Shown: positions 1 to 13,082, counted from the first letter of the stretch. The stretch: DNA of 64,000 nucleotides from Schistocerca nitens (GCF_023898315.1 NC_064616.1:543607602-543671601); one strand, 5' to 3'. Numbers and translations are program-made. The notes: a model not told the origin generated them from the letters alone.

Positions 1-1497
1 AAGAAGATAATAAAATCTCTCAAGAATAAAAGGTCACATGGAATTGATGGCATTTTCTGCAGGGTAATAAAAGCTTGTTCCCATGAGATAAGTGGGATTC
101 TTAGCCCTATATGTAATAGCTCTCTGAAGCAGGGTATTTTCCCAGATAGCCTGAAGTATGCCAATGTTGAACCACTGCATAAAGAAAGGGATAAGTCTAA
201 TGTCAACAGCTACCGCCCAATCTCTCTGTTGACTGTCTTATCCACAATTCTTGAAAAAGCAATGTATTGTGCAGTAGCTTCACATCTTTGTAAAGATAAA
301 GTCTTCACAAAATGTCAGTTTGGTTTCCAGAATGGTTTTTCAACGAAAAATTATGTATATACTTTCACTAATGAAATATTAAACGCTCTGAATAACCGGA
401 AGTCAACCGTTGGAATTTCTTATGATCTCTCAAAGGCTTTTGATTGTGTAAATAATGGAATACTTCTAGATACACTCAAGTACTGTGGTATGAATGGGAC
501 AGCGCTAAAATGGTTTAAATCATACCTAACTGGATGAGTGCAGAAAGTTGAAATAAGCAGTTCACATAATATGCAAAAAACTGGTGATTCCTCAAACAGG
601 GGAACAATGAAGAATGAGTTGTTGCAAGGTTCGGTCTTGGGTCCTCTGCTGTTATTAATGTATATTAATGACTTGCCATTCTAGATTCACGAAGGTACAA
701 AGCTGGTACTCTTTGCCAATGATACAAATAGCTATTACACCCAACAGGCAAGAATTAACTGATGAAACTGTAAACGATGTTTTTCAGAAAATCATCAAGT
801 GGTCCTCATTAAACTTTGACAATACACAGTACGTGAAGTTTCACACAGTAAATGGAATGACACCATTAATAAATATAGAATTCGATCAGAAATCGGTACT
901 TAAGGTAGAATATTCAAAATTTCTAGGTGTATGCATTGATGAGGGGTTGAACTGGAAAAACACCCTGTAGATATGCTGAAACGTTTGAATTCAGCTACTT
1001 ATGCTATTAGGGCCATTGTAAATTTTGGCGATATACATCTCAGTAAATTAGCTTACCACGCCTATTTTCATTCTCTGATTTCGTATGGCATCATATTCAG
1101 GGGTAACTCATCATTGGGTAAACAGTGTTCATTGCACTAAAGCGTGTAATCAGAATAATTGCTGGAGCTCATCGAAGATCATCCTGCAGACAGTTATTTA
1201 AAGAGCTAGAGATCTTCACCGTATACTCAGAGTATATATATTCACTTATGAAATCTGTTATTAACAGCCCGAACGAATTAAAAACTAATAGCAGTGCAAA
1301 TGGCTACAACACTAGGAGAAAGGATGATCTTCACTACTCAAGGTTAAATCAACCTTTGGCTCAGAAGGGGGTAAATTATGATGCCACAAAAGTCTTTGGT
1401 CACTTTCCTAATGACATCAAAAGTCTGACAGATTGCCATATAGCACTTAAGAGGAAATTAAAAGAATTTCTAGAATGCAACTCCTTCTACTAATTAG
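1..1497 (+). mobile_element. LINE (non-LTR retrotransposon) relic, copy 1, reverse transcriptase to C-terminus
   Basis: This is the 3' half of a LINE ORF2, broken by frameshifts and stops. Around 205-240 the sequence reads NSYRPISLL, the usual entry into LINE reverse transcriptase. The palm motif A appears as LSKAFDCV near 430-450. A QGSVLGPLL motif B follows near 625-650. The catalytic box near 710-725 reads FANDT instead of FADDT, so a key aspartate is lost. The reading frame then shifts, and the C-terminal segment that follows RT in these elements continues at 1125-1493 (VIRIIAGAH... to a stop). It resembles the Jockey/CR1-like group, but the clade is my inference. The 5' end lies outside the window. 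Confidence 0.85.
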
Positions 1498-1892
1498 ATG
1501 AATTTTGGATATAGTAAATTGGTAATTTCCCCACCGCCCACAAAAAAAAACAAAGACAACAACAAAAAATAATTAAAACTATTAAGGGTCATGTAATATT
1601 TTGTGTAATGTTATATCTTTTATAGACACCTTTTATTAACCTGACACGTTACACATCATTACTAAGTGTCTTATTCATGAACTATGGAACAAGGTCTACT
1701 CTAATCTAATCTTATCTTAAGCATTTCGATGTGTGAACCATGACACTGTGTTATAGATATTACAATTCTATGGTATAAATAGGATAGCATATGCGCGGTT
1801 TAAGGTACATCTACCGAACAGGATGTACAAAGTTTCTTTATATTGTTTTAGCGATTGAAGGAATTTTGCCACTTCATCTAACTAGAGTGAAA

Positions 1893-2665
1893 TTATATTA
1901 GGTGTTCCACAGAATTCGATCATGGATCCCCTTCCATTTTTGATATATATGAAAGACCTCACGTCTTCTCTGAAACAAGATGCTAAACTGAGACTGTTTG
2001 CTGATGATACAAGAATCATTATTAATCCAGTGAAATAAACTCCGATAGAAAATAATAGGAATAATGTCTTTGGAAAAGTTATTAAGTGGTTCTCTGAAAA
2101 TTTTAAAATAACAAGTGCATCCAATTTTCTGCTGGAAGGGGTACAGTTCCTCCAATAAGTACAACACATTAACAGAAGTCAGTAGCCAGGTTAAAACATA
2201 TTAAATTTTTGGGTGTACATATAGATGAGAATCTTAATTGGAAAATACATGTTTTGGATCTCCTAAAGCGGCTAGGTACAGTCATTTTTGCAATCAGAAT
2301 AAGTGCCAATTTTCACTGCTCAAAAGAAACTGGTTAGAATGATGTGTGGGGATCATAGTCGTATATCTTGTAGGCATCTGTTTAAAAGATTAGGAATTCT
2401 TGCAACAGCCTCACAGTACATTTACCCTGTAATGAAATTTGTTATCAACTACATGGACCTGTTTAAAAACAAGCGTGACATTCATTCTTATAATACCAGA
2501 TCAAAGAAAAACTTACACTATCCTCTACTTAACCTATCTTCGACACTGAAAGGAGTAAAATAGGCTGCTGTGAAACCTTTAGATAAACTACCAGATGAAA
2601 TAAAATGTCTGACTGAACCAGTAATAGTTTCAATAATAAACTGACATCATATCTGCTTTACTACT
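1893..2665 (+). mobile_element. LINE relic, copy 2 of the same family
   Basis: A second decayed copy of the same kind of element. It starts inside RT motif B (GVPQNSIMDPL, from about 1898), has an intact FADDT box near 1995-2012, and continues in other frames to a C-terminal segment at 2303-2563 that parallels copy 1 (RMMCGDHSRISCRHLF against RIIAGAHRRSSCRQLF). The interval from 1498 to 1892 separates it from copy 1 and looks like AT-rich 3' UTR or spacer. Frameshifts and stops show it is dead. Confidence 0.8.
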
Positions 2666-2984
2666 CCTTCTATACCATAGATGAATTCATGAATAGGAAT
2701 AAATAAATCTGTAGGTATAATATATTCATTTTGTGCCATTAAGAGAACGGGGTAGGTAATAAAAATTTTCAGCATCAAAAAAAAGTTTGCCTTGATTCAT
2801 GTGTGCACTTGTTATTCACTTGACAAGTTCCACTTCATAATAATTACCTTGAGATTGGTCACTAGAACAGATAACGAACTAACAAATTAAGTAACTTTGA
2901 CACTAAAAATCGCAATATTCTCCCACATAAACTGAGTTTTTATGAAAATGATGGTACAGCCACCAATGGATAACGTCACATTTA

Positions 2985-3275
2985 ACCAAAAGAATTCAGA
3001 AATCACGTAAGTGGTTTCCCCTAAGCTCAGACTTAGGACTGTCATTGTTCCTTTTATATGTAAACGATCTTCAGTTGTGTGATTAACAGGCAGAATTAGT
3101 TCTTTTTGCATAAGAAATAGTATTTTAATCAATGCAAGCATACATACAGCAACAGAGGAAGTGGTAAACAATGTTGTTATAGGTGTCATTGAGTGGTTTT
3201 TCTGCCAATAGCCTAAATCTTCTTTTCAAAAAGTTACAACATATTCAGTTCTGCCATAAAGAGATACTACACCAA
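2985..3275 (+). mobile_element. LINE relic, copy 3 (short RT fragment)
   Basis: A short RT fragment with several stops. Motif B is decayed but LFLLYVNDLQ is readable near 3040-3070, followed by ELVLFA where the FADD box should be, with the aspartates replaced by a stop. The end of the match reads KLQHIQF, as in LINE RTs of this type. Three copies in the same orientation within 3.3 kb could be a broken tandem or independent insertions. Confidence 0.65.
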
Positions 3276-4671
3276 AGGTAAACCTAGCCCATGGCATGTA
3301 ATTACTAAATGAGGTGTGAACTCCACAATAATCATGTATGTATACTGATGACATAATGTCTCTCTGTGTTGTGTGGTGCCCTATTTCTGTTGTTTGATGA
3401 CGAGACAAACAACGGGTTGAGAGAAATAATATCGCGAAACGATAAACCGTAGTCTCGGTAGGCCACGACCTGTCACTGTGAAATTCTGACACGTGGTGGC
3501 AGACGTTTCTCCTTCTTATACGAGGCATAACACAATCTTATCACTAACAAATAACATTCACATTTTTATAATTTGCGTATCCAAGGGTGTAGTACACTTC
3601 ACGCCACTTTTGCGGCTGTTGCATTCCGCCTTAACCGTGTTGCAGCTTATTTGGTCACTAGTGTATGGTAGTCGTAAGTCTCGTAAAGCGTCTAATGTAA
3701 CTGAAATGATATAAGAATGGCCAGTGCAGTCATTAGTAGTTCTCTTGATAGCATTGTGTATGCCTATAATAAACACGTTTGGGGTGTAACACTTCTGTCA
3801 CTAAATGTAACTGGGTTTTTTTCTTTTTATGCTAGCCAATTGTCAGGATGAGCATTACTGCAATGGGCATTTGATTCCAAAGCATTATGTCAGGGTGAAA
3901 ATACTAAGTAAATTAATTTTTCTCTCTTAACAACATGTGGGCAGGGTGGGTTCTTCCTTGGCTCGGGTATGAGGTTGAATGAAACAACATTTTTACATAA
4001 GATAACTTTTATTGAAAGTTTTGTACAACTGTTTCCTTACTGGATGTTGTGATTCGGAGAGCAGCAGCTGTGTCGTTTCCGAAGCCTTCTGCTGCGGCAG
4101 CGGAGGCGTCTGATTACGCGTGGTGGTGTGTATCTCGTGTCGCCCTCTCGCCCAATTGACTGGAGACGCGCATCGTGCTGTGGCCCGTTTAATTATTGAG
4201 AGCGAAGTCGTGAATCGGATGGTGATTCCTTGGATGTGGAGTCCCAGTGTTTCTCTTCTCTAAGCGGCCGCATGTGTCAGTGTTGTGCGTCGGCCAGCGG
4301 AGCGGCGCGGCGGGGAAAGGCCAGTGTTCCGAACTGGAACAACGGTCTCCCACTTGCCAGTCTTCGGCTGTCAGATCTTCATCCCAGCTCACAGGTGACT
4401 GCTGATGTGAGGCCACCTCCTTCCCATCCTCACGAGACACCCGGGTACGTAAAAATCAGTCTTCAAATACCTTCTAACTTCTGACTTCTGGCGGCGAGGC
4501 TGCTGCTTGCTATTTCATTACAGCGGCGGACTTCGTGCTTCTGTGTACGATGTAGTCTCTTCCTGCATGACGGTCTTCAGCTCCGAAACTGTACTAAAAA
4601 CTACTCCTCCTCTCGGGCCCACTGTGTATCGCGTATTTATTCACTTCAGTTCACTGGAGATGAACGACTTC
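3276..4671. other. no gene recognised
   Basis: No coding region or known repeat is recognised. The part from about 4040 to 4440 is GC-richer than its surroundings. A reverse-strand AATAAA at about 4010 could be the end of an unclassified element. Short open frames here lack family features. Confidence 0.4.
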
Positions 4672-4919
4672 ACGGTTATTGCCTCTTCTATCACGTTGAA
4701 AAGCTTCTCGAAGAATCTTCTTAACGTCAGTCATTGGCTCTTGGAATGTAGGAGAGGGCCTTTGATCACATGTGACAACTGAGAAACACTTGAGCCAGTC
4801 ATTGCCTCTTCTGTCACGTTGAATAGCTTCTTGAAGAATCTTCTTAACGTCGGTCATTGGCTCTTGATATTTAGGCGAGGGCCATTGATCACATGTGACA
4901 ATTGAGAAACACGTGAGCC
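4672..4919. repeat. tandem duplication, about 123 bp x 2
   Basis: Two adjacent direct copies of a roughly 123-base unit. Each runs from ATTGCCTCTTCT (4678 and 4801), through GTCATTGGCTCTTG, to GATCACATGTGACAA and GAGAAACAC. The copies differ at roughly a dozen positions. A further partial echo (GGTCATTGGCTCTTCC) occurs near 5005. No coding function is apparent. Confidence 0.85.
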
Positions 4920-6065
4920 GGTCGGGCGATGCCCTGACGGCTGAATCGACAGTTTCCGCTTATGTGGGGAGGGTGATGGCTTCTCCTGAACTTGCTGACT
5001 TCACGGTCATTGGCTCTTCCGTCACTGTTGCTCTGCCCGCTGTTTGCCAGTGTGTAATTCTTCTAAACTAAACCAAGTTTTTCATTTATTTTCTAATTTC
5101 TACTTCACATTGATCTCACTAATTTATTTACCTATCTTAAGTGCCACTCAACAAGAGGAACTTTACAAAATTTGACTATTTTTAAGTAATATCATGTTTG
5201 TTGGAGAACATCGTCTACAAGAAGTGATTTTATCAGACCAGGCGATATGTTTACTTTCTTACACGGTCACGTCTCGATGATCAGGTGCTTACAGCAATCG
5301 TGTTCGACTACAGGACCAAGATGGGAACTGGTAGACATTGTCTGCTGCAGAGCTCTATGTTCAACAAGGTGCGCGTAACGATGTGCTTTGATCACTTGTT
5401 CTTCACTGTACACCGTACTCTATTATCAGATCTGCCACACATCATCACCGTTCTTGCTTTACAGAGCAGGCAGTGAGTGCTCTGATCTCCACCTTCTACG
5501 GGGAGACGTGGACGTCCAGCATATAATCGCCTGCTCGTCGTTTCACCGTCCTTCAACCACTTGATATAGATGTTCAAGACAGTTGTATGCGAACAACAGA
5601 CTACTCTCATTGTTTTTTTACATGCTCATACCCAGGCACCAGGCAGTAACAATCTTTACTTTGTCAAAGTCCTTTATAAAATGAATTTCCTCATTTGTGG
5701 CCTATGTTGTATTTAAAATCGTTCACCATTTTCCTGTGCTCCGTTTGTATACCTTCCTAACGACGTCACCAGGCGACTTTTAGTCTCTTGCTGGGCAGTG
5801 TGTTGTCGGTATTCAGTGTATCTAAAACGATACTGGCAGTTTCTCTGCCGGAAAAGTACAAAAATGCGTACTTTCATATTTTAATCTTTGCTGCGTAAAC
5901 ATTTCGTTCCAAAATTTTCCTTTACACCCAGATCCGGGTACGTAAGAAACAAACTTGCTTTGACACTGACGAACGGTGCAATGGTCGTGGTAATTACTGC
6001 TTCGGGCTGGGGCTGCGTGGGCGTGCACTTCTCCGCTGCATCGCGGATGAAACACCAATCGTCGC
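4920..6065. other. no gene recognised
   Basis: AT-rich sequence without recognisable coding or repeat content. Short open frames such as those at 5285-5476 and 5822-6126 have no family features. Confidence 0.4.
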
Positions 6066-6132
6066 TCAGTGACTGAGTCCACTGGTTGCTGTCAGGAAGT
6101 TCGCTTACAGCACACCCACTCGACACGTCGTC
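6066..6132 (+). promoter_or_regulatory. candidate initiator and 5' UTR of upstream first exon
   Basis: TCAGT at 6066-6070 matches the arthropod initiator core and would give a 5' UTR of about 65 bases before the ATG at 6133. TGAGTCC at 6074-6080 is one base off an AP-1 site. No TATA box is seen at the expected distance. This is inferred from position only. Confidence 0.3.
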
Positions 6133-6175
6133 ATGGGGCTTGCGCGCTGCTTCCTGGTTCTGCTGTACCTTCTTG
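6133..6175 (+). CDS. candidate signal-peptide first exon (alternative first exon or paralogue)
   Basis: The ATG at 6133 opens 14 codons (MGLARCFLVLLYLL) plus one base G, followed directly by a GTGAGC splice donor at 6176. The peptide is an n-region with one Arg and then a strongly hydrophobic core, as in a secretory signal. The donor phase (one base of the codon used) and the length are the same as in the first exon at 32880-32922. Joining to the acceptor at 37498 would complete a GCA Ala codon and leave a plausible ...LLA/SQ cleavage site. The alternatives are a first exon of a separate gene or a chance match; no second exon of its own was found nearby. The intron to 37498 would be 31.3 kb. 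Confidence 0.45.
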
Positions 6176-7619
6176 GTGAGCCTTGTCCTAGGAAATAATA
6201 TTATTGCAAGTCTTTATTCCATTATAGATCCTAAACGATATTAATTCGAATTTGGTTATGACGGAATGTCATAAGCTGCAGTACTTCCTTCATGAGGATT
6301 TTTAAAATAAATCTCACTCTGAATATGAGGCACTGAAAGCCACAAGAGGGAACTTAAAAACTGCATGTTAAGAATAAATTGCGTATTTGTGAATTCACCG
6401 CATGGAGATCTCAACAAAACCTACATTAGAAGCTGTGTATGATTTTACTGCTTATTTACATAAGTTTCAGTGAGTAATACATAAACAAAAACTATTGCCA
6501 AGACAACGTTCGTTCGTAAGTCAGGTGTGTGTCATCATGATCATTTAAATTATTCGTGCCTATAGCGCGAAACGTAGATGCCTAATTCTCTAAGATGTTT
6601 GTCAAGAATGAGCTCCATTGGGAGTAAGTAGAAGAGACTGCATACATTTCTGTTTCACAGGTGACACAAGGATAGGTGAACCATATACCATATAGTGAGC
6701 TTACGGGTTCCTTCCTAAGACGGAGCTTCTGAAGGGTATGAGTACTCCCCATTTACTTCCAGATTTTCTATTTCACTTTGACATCATCTACGTCGAAATT
6801 AATATGGATGGAGAATCATGTTTAAACTTACAGTAGTCATACACCCTCTCAGTAGTGATTTTGTATTCATTTTCTTCTTATCACCGAATTCTTTCTCGAA
6901 ATCTAGCGCGAAATATATTACTTAATGTGGATGTCCCTTTCGACATTATTCAATGAATAAAGCTTAGTATTTTTTACAAGAAATACTAGCGTGTCGAACT
7001 GCTTTTCCGTATCACCAAACTCACGACCACACGGCAAATCCGTGTGCCAGATATGATGAAGGAATATTTAATTTCTACGGAACTGTCGCTATGGACGAAT
7101 TATTATTTTCTAGAACAACACCGAGATATTTATTCTCGTTAAAACAATGGTCTGGAAACAATACAAATCTTTGACGTTGAAAATCAGCATTTGACAATTA
7201 CAAGTAAAAAAACTTGCAATCTTACGGGAGCCCCGTTTTGCAACTATTTCGTCTCATCTTTAATGCTGTTAATGCTGATATTGTAGGTCAAGTGCTTCCT
7301 GTTGTACAATTGGATGTCAGTCATAATTCCAGGATAATGATGAAAATTAAAAGGGCTTATGTAGCATTCACCCCAAGGAAGTCATAGTACCTGTAATAGG
7401 CAGTAAGCTGTTCACACCAGTATCTCATTCAGCAGTTCTGTCGCTACCATAACACTCCAAAGTGGGTTGTGGTTGTAGAGCTCACTGTTATGCAGAGGAA
7501 GTTTTGCACTAAGTTTTGTGTTATTGTGGATAAGTCCGGTATTTCACGCGATTTTTGAAGCAGCAGTCGAAGTAGTGAATGGAAGCAGGTGACCTTGCAT
7601 CAGGAAATGCGAAGTGGAT
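6176..7619. other. no gene recognised
   Basis: AT-rich, with no repeat family or coding region recognised. If the 6133 exon is used, this is the start of its intron. Confidence 0.4.
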
Positions 7620-8800
7620 TTAATTTGCCAGGTAGATTACGTCTACGTCTACATCTACACTCTGCGCTCCACCTTCTAGTGTGTACTTGTCGAGTCCTCC
7701 CCCCACTCCTCCCACCCCCACCCCCCTCATCCTTTTATATTCGTGATCCGTGCTCGGGAGGCTGATTGTTGGTACTCCTCGAATCTCTGAAGTTAGCTTC
7801 ATGGCGTTTTCGCGATATATATGTGGGACGAATCAACATACATTTTGAGCCTTCTAGGATCATACGCTCTCGGAATTTGAACAGTTAACCACACAGTGAG
7901 GCACCACGACTCCCTTGTTGCATCTGTCACTGGAACTGGGTGAGCTTATCCTAGAAGCTATCGATCTTACCAGATGAATCACTAAAGATACACGGTGAAC
8001 TCCTTTGGATCATTTCTATTCCCTCTACAAATCCTGTTTGGTAATAGTCCCAGACTGACGAGTAATACTCAAATAATGATGGAAAGAAGTTTGTGTAAAC
8101 TACAGTGCTTCACTTGTGGACAGGCTATTTCTTCACGAGAATTTCTGAAATGAATCTCAGTCCTGTATATGCATTACCGGCGGTCACTTTGTTTTCGTTC
8201 CACTTTTAATCATTCAGTACGCATATTCCAAGAAATTTTACTGAGCGAGGTAGGGCATTGGTTAGCACACTGTATTTGCATTCGGGAGGACGACGGTTTA
8301 AATCCGCGTCCGGCTATCCTAATTTAGGTTTTCCGTGATTTCCCTAAATCGCTTAAGCCAAATGCCGGGATCGCTCATTTGAAGGGGCACTCCTGAATGT
8401 CTTCTCCACCCTTCCCCACTCCGAGCTTGCGCTCCGTCTCTAATGACCTCCTTGGCGACGGGGCGTGAAACACTAATCTCCTTCTCCTCCTTCTACTCCT
8501 CCTCCACCTCCTTCTCCAAGAAAATTTCACGCATGTGATTGCCTCTAGTGACTGTCTGACAATCTTGCAATCACACAAAAATGTGTATTTCTGTCTATTT
8601 AAGCGTAATGAGTTACATTTGCTTATACAGAAGGTCAACTGCCAGTCCTTGCACTAAGCCTCGACACTCGGCAGGCCTTTATCCAATTCGGTACAATTTT
8701 CTCGCATTAATTTTCATACATTACTCTGGGCTCTCGATTCCCTTCCGGAACTACAGGAAAAGACCACACTTCCTTCCACGTCTAACATTTCTCATGCAGG
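7620..8800 (-). mobile_element. decayed LINE 3' region, interrupted by a SINE
   Basis: The segments 7620-8243 and about 8530-8800 resemble, on the minus strand, the 3' part of a LINE that I recall as common in locust sequence (for example the stretch around 8040-8230 and the one around 8640-8700). No clean RT motif remains in the window, so the assignment rests on recall and is moderate at best. The two halves are separated by the SINE at 8244-8515. A C-rich patch lies at 7700-7730. Confidence 0.4.
8244..8515 (+). mobile_element. tRNA-derived SINE, second family
   Basis: The head carries a pol III A-box-like GGTTAGCACAC and a B-box-like GGTTTAAATCC (8293-8303). The body reads CCGTGATTTCCCTAAATCGCTTAAGCCAAATGCC in two short conserved blocks, and the tail is CTCCTT-rich. 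The flanks CCAAGAAATTTTAC (from 8228) and CCAAGAAAATTTCAC (from 8516) look like a decayed target-site duplication. Related pieces lie at 32358-32510 and 58321-58372. Confidence 0.7.
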
Positions 8801-9453
8801 AGGCTTAATCTGATGTTTATATCTTCTAGGGTAGTATTACTATTCCGTTTATTGAACTAAGGTGCAATCCTCATGTTCTTCTTCTGGAGTGCCGTGAAAT
8901 AACAAGTAATACTACAGGGAAATTTTGGCCTCTCTTGGACTCAATGGAACAGTAATTGGAATAATACATAAATACTAACAGAGCTCCGATGGTAGATTAG
9001 GACTTTATCCTCACTCAGACAAAGAAAGAAAATATTTCTATACATGGTAATGTTTGCAGTATTCTGGGTTAACAAAAATGCTCTCATAAAATGGTTCTAT
9101 CTGTCTCCAACAATAATATTCTTAACACAGTTAAATGAATGACGTGAACTACTTTTATTACTCCATGTACGATTTGCCTTCCCATTCCACTCAAGGACGG
9201 ATCCCGGGAGAAGTTAGTCTGACTTATTCATTATCTGCATGATCGCAGTACCCAGGTGACCGTAGAATATTCGAAAATTCTACTGCGAAAATCAGCTGTT
9301 GTGAGATGTTAAATGTCCCCCTTAGCGATCTTCCTAGATGAGAGTTTGCAGTACATCTGTTTTCACTCACACAATTTGCACATCGCTCCCACAAATATGT
9401 TACGCCAACGTATTTCGATTACATTGTAATGCATGTTGTCAGTTTGTGTAAAG
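8801..9453. other. no gene recognised
   Basis: AT-rich sequence between the LINE relic and the left LTR; nothing recognised. Confidence 0.4.
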
Positions 9454-10925
9454 TGATGGAGGGGTAAAGCTATTTTGTGATCGTGCGCAAGTGAATAACT
9501 TATCTTACTGTCTTCTCAAGCCCAGGTATGTTACTGTGTTCTCAAGCCCAGTGTGATAAACATTCTACATGGCTATTAAATGTGGCCCTGTAATACCGCT
9601 AATATTAGGTGTGGATCATCTCAAATTAATTAGAAATTCGGCTGTGACATAAGAAGATTGCACAAATAGATATAAATAAGACTTCGGGATTTTCCAAAAA
9701 TGAAAACACAAACTCTCCCTTTTTCATTCTACATTTAATTTATCACTGCTTTCAGAGTTCAAGCGATACATAATCAGCAAGTTCAATTACTTTAAACTCT
9801 CAACAAAATATTTAACATTTGGACATTGAATATGTGATTATTAATTCCTTATCTCTATTTATGAGATTGTTATAACTAGCAAAACAATTAAATCTTCGTC
9901 AGTGAAATTTACATCTACGTTGTTATAGCTTTTCAGTGGACTAAGTTGGTGGAGAATGATATTTTATATTTTAAACTAATCAAACTCTTATGTATTCAAT
10001 GGATGGTATGTTAATATTCAACTCTTGAAATTCTATATTCAAAGCGTACGCAGGTTGGAGTGGACAAACACTTGTCTCAACATTTAATGACGCCTAATGC
10101 GTGTTGGCGCATTACCAATCGGGAACTGGGGCGTTGTGGTCTCCATGCTGGATCTCAACCGGTAGTTCCCTACTCTGGCATTGACTGAATCACTCTGTCT
10201 CAACTTTCCTGCATTCTGTAGAACGTTAAATTTTCACTTGTCGATATAATGGTTATTGCACACTCGCTAAGGGATGGAGTGACGTGCACAATGCTCTGTC
10301 CGCAAAAATTCCAGGAGGAATAGAACTACCACACTACATCTGACGCCACGATGCGTGAAGCGTATCGCCCTCACTTCACAGATTTAAAGGTCTCAATATC
10401 TTTGCTATTTTTCAACACATAGGTGTGGCCTGCTGTGAGACGAGAGAGCTCTGTTAATTTAGTTTTCAAAAATGCTCTTACATAACGTGAGTCTCCCCAC
10501 TGTGTCTCTTCTATGCCACACAGTATGGCTTCAGCGAACCGCTTCCTCGTTACAGGTGAATTTTTGTTTTCTTGCCGGGTCGCCGCTAGCCTTGTTAATG
10601 CATTCTATCCACTTACCCATGGTCTCAGCTGTGTTCATTTAAAAGGTATTAAATTGTTCTCGTCTTATTTCTTTCTGTGCTGCACCTGGGCCTACTTTTG
10701 TTAATGTTAACTGGGGTTTCCCATTGCCTTTAGCGACATGCACAGTCTGCATCCAAACTACACTCACTTTATCTCATCTACCCATGCCCCTGTCGTTATA
10801 AGGGTTGAAATTGTTTTATTATTCGGTACATGAGATTATTACAATGTAGAGTTTTTTCTGGCGATTTTATTCTGTATCATAATTATGAAGCTCGTGTAAA
10901 GTCCGAAAAATGCTGATGCCTTACA
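9454..10925 (-). repeat. LTR, left copy (3' LTR)
   Basis: Pairs with 13083-14435. Shared landmarks are GGGTAAAGCTATTTTGTGAT at the start, CTCGCTAAGGGATGGAGTGA near 10264, and ATTATGAAGCTC before the TTACA end. It holds about 110 bases, near 9995-10110, that are absent from the right copy. Confidence 0.75.
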
Positions 10926-11460
10926 CATACTGCCCTATCCGACTTGATTTTGTGCTGCTGTGATCAATGGTTGAAGCATTTTTTACTGCAGTGCAAAATT
11001 ATAAGCTTTATTATTTTTTGATCATTGTTCAGCTACTGATCACTTGCAGGTTTCATTGCGCAGTATGCGTTCATAACACGCTACCGGCTCTGTATCTTGT
11101 CATGTAAGCAACTCTGGCTCGTTAGATAAAGTTTTGTAACCCAATAGCATTCCACCTATATGTTGTGATGTAGTGTAACATGTCGCTATAGCTTGATTTG
11201 CGTATGTGACGCTTTGTGCTTGACGTGCAGAATCTTGCAGCAAATCACACACGCATATTCCCAGCTGACCCATTATTCTTTCGTGTACAAGTGGTCGCAA
11301 TCCACTCTGTTCCCTACTGTTACTGTACTGTTCTGAGATATGCTGTTTTGGACTAATTACCTGCTCTCTGTTTGCGTTTTCGGAATGACATTCACATATG
11401 CCCTTCTGTCTTGCGTCACACGTACCTCAGCGTTCTCTTTCTGTGGTGATATCGGCGACT

Positions 11461-11665
11461 GCCGGTCGGGCTGGCCGACTGGTTCTAGGTGCTACAGTCT
11501 GGAACCGAAGGACCACTACGGTCGCTGGTTCGAATCCTGCTTCGGGAATGAATGTGTGTGATGTCCTTAGGTTAGTTAGGTTTAAGTAGTTCTACGTTCT
11601 TGGGGACTGATGACCTCAGAAGTTAAGTCCCATAGTGCTCAGAGCCATTAGAACCATTTGAACCC
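11461..11665 (+). mobile_element. tRNA-derived SINE with 10-bp target-site duplication
   Basis: The tRNA-like head has a TGGCCGACTGGTTC A-box region and a GGTTCGAATCC B box at 11527-11537. The body has GTTAGTTAGGTTTAAGTAG and GGGGACTGATGACCTCAGA, and the tail is AGAGCCATTAGAACCATTTG. The target duplication ATCGGCGACT is perfect at 11451-11460 and 11666-11675. It is inserted within the LTR element interior. Confidence 0.9.
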
Positions 11666-12707
11666 ATCGGCGACTGTTGATTTTTGCCATGTTCACAGTA
11701 TTATCTACTGACATTAACGTGGATTCCGTCATTGTTTGCGATTCCTCACTAATTCTTTCTGCGTCCCCTCGACTTTCTATTGAACACAAAATACCGATAT
11801 GAGCCATTTAAATTTATGTTAGTTTTTCTCTTGCATTTTTGAAATACAAGTATCAAATTTCTTTAATGCAGCTTTGGTTCTTCTTTTGTGAGACATCATA
11901 TCAGCAATTACATGTCTCGCTTTCGACGAGGCTCTAATGGCAAAAGCTTTGACCAGCTGTTTAACTTTTTTGACACTTTGTTCCGTAACTTTGCGTAAAA
12001 TAGTCATGTCTGCTTGGACAGTGTCAATGTCTGTTCTCATTTGTGTGTGTCCTGTAACAAGCGTTTGAAGCGTAATTAGTTCTTCTTGAGCTTCAGTTCG
12101 GATCTGATCTAATTGACCTTGTATATTATCACGCGGTTTTTTGTATTTCCTTATTAGTTTCTCTCAGCCCAAATATTAATTCCTTTTGCCATTGTGTTAT
12201 GCGCCCTTCTAAACCCATTTCTGCTTCCTGAGATTGTCGTTCTAAATGCTTTTCTGATTCGTGACATTATTGTAATAACTGCTCCAACATTCCTAATATG
12301 TTGGCGTTTTCTTCACCTACACCATTATCGCCAGTAGCCATCTGATGTAACCGTTCCCTAACTCATTTTTCGCAAACCGTTTCCTTCTCTTCCGAATATA
12401 GTGTAGGAGCACTAACGCTCATTCTTTCATGTGACTGCCAACCTGTCTTATTCAATATGATCACGTTCTGTTCTACATACTGTATATTACTGGCAATGGG
12501 TTCTACGTCTGAATCATTTGCAATGCTGTTCTCATGCCGTTTCTTTTGACCATATTGAACACCACTTTTTGCATTTTCGGTCTCATTCGGTATTTCTACA
12601 TCTTCTGTTTCGTGTTCTTCACGCTGAACTAGCTGTTGCGTATAAATCTCGATCCAATCAAGATCTGCCATTGCTTCTCTCTGCCTTGACCTACTGTTTT
12701 CTGTCAC
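11616..12707 (-). pseudogene. gag-like remains of the old LTR element
   Basis: Minus-strand frames at 12363-12707 and 11819-12040, with intervening stops and frameshifts, encode acidic and then coiled-coil-like, Lys-rich segments (for example IDTVQADMTILRKVTEQSVKK). This resembles the N-terminal coiled-coil part of the gag at 22900-25215 in style but not in clear sequence. No nucleocapsid or enzyme domain is visible. The call depends mainly on its position between two LTRs. The tail of the SINE at 11461-11665 overlaps its 3' end. Confidence 0.45.
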
Positions 12708-13082
12708 TTTTGAGCATTCCTCTGTGTGTTGGTGTTCATAAAATTTAGCAACTCACTCACACAGTCCTATATTCAAACCGTTTCCTCGTCTTTCATTTAG
12801 TCTTTTTAATTACAGGAGGCGAGACAGACCTGAACACAACCCAGTTCAACAATATATTGCGCCAGCAATTAAATGTACAAAGTGTAAACTCCTATCTATA
12901 CTTTCTTACTTGACTACTACACAGTTGAGTCACATTTACATTTAAAAAAAAATATTTTTCTCCAATTTGCGTCGGCATTTTTTTACCCTCAATCTATCAG
13001 ATTTCTATCCTGTCAGACTATCGAAAGGATGTTAATTAAGAATCCTGGCACAGTAAGGCATTTGTAATATGCAGGTATTTTG

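Noticed and set aside
11461..11540. tRNA gene with good B box
   Set aside because: It is the tRNA-derived head of a SINE; the same head recurs at 26567, 37728, 56979 and 63425 with SINE bodies and target duplications, so none is a functional tRNA gene.
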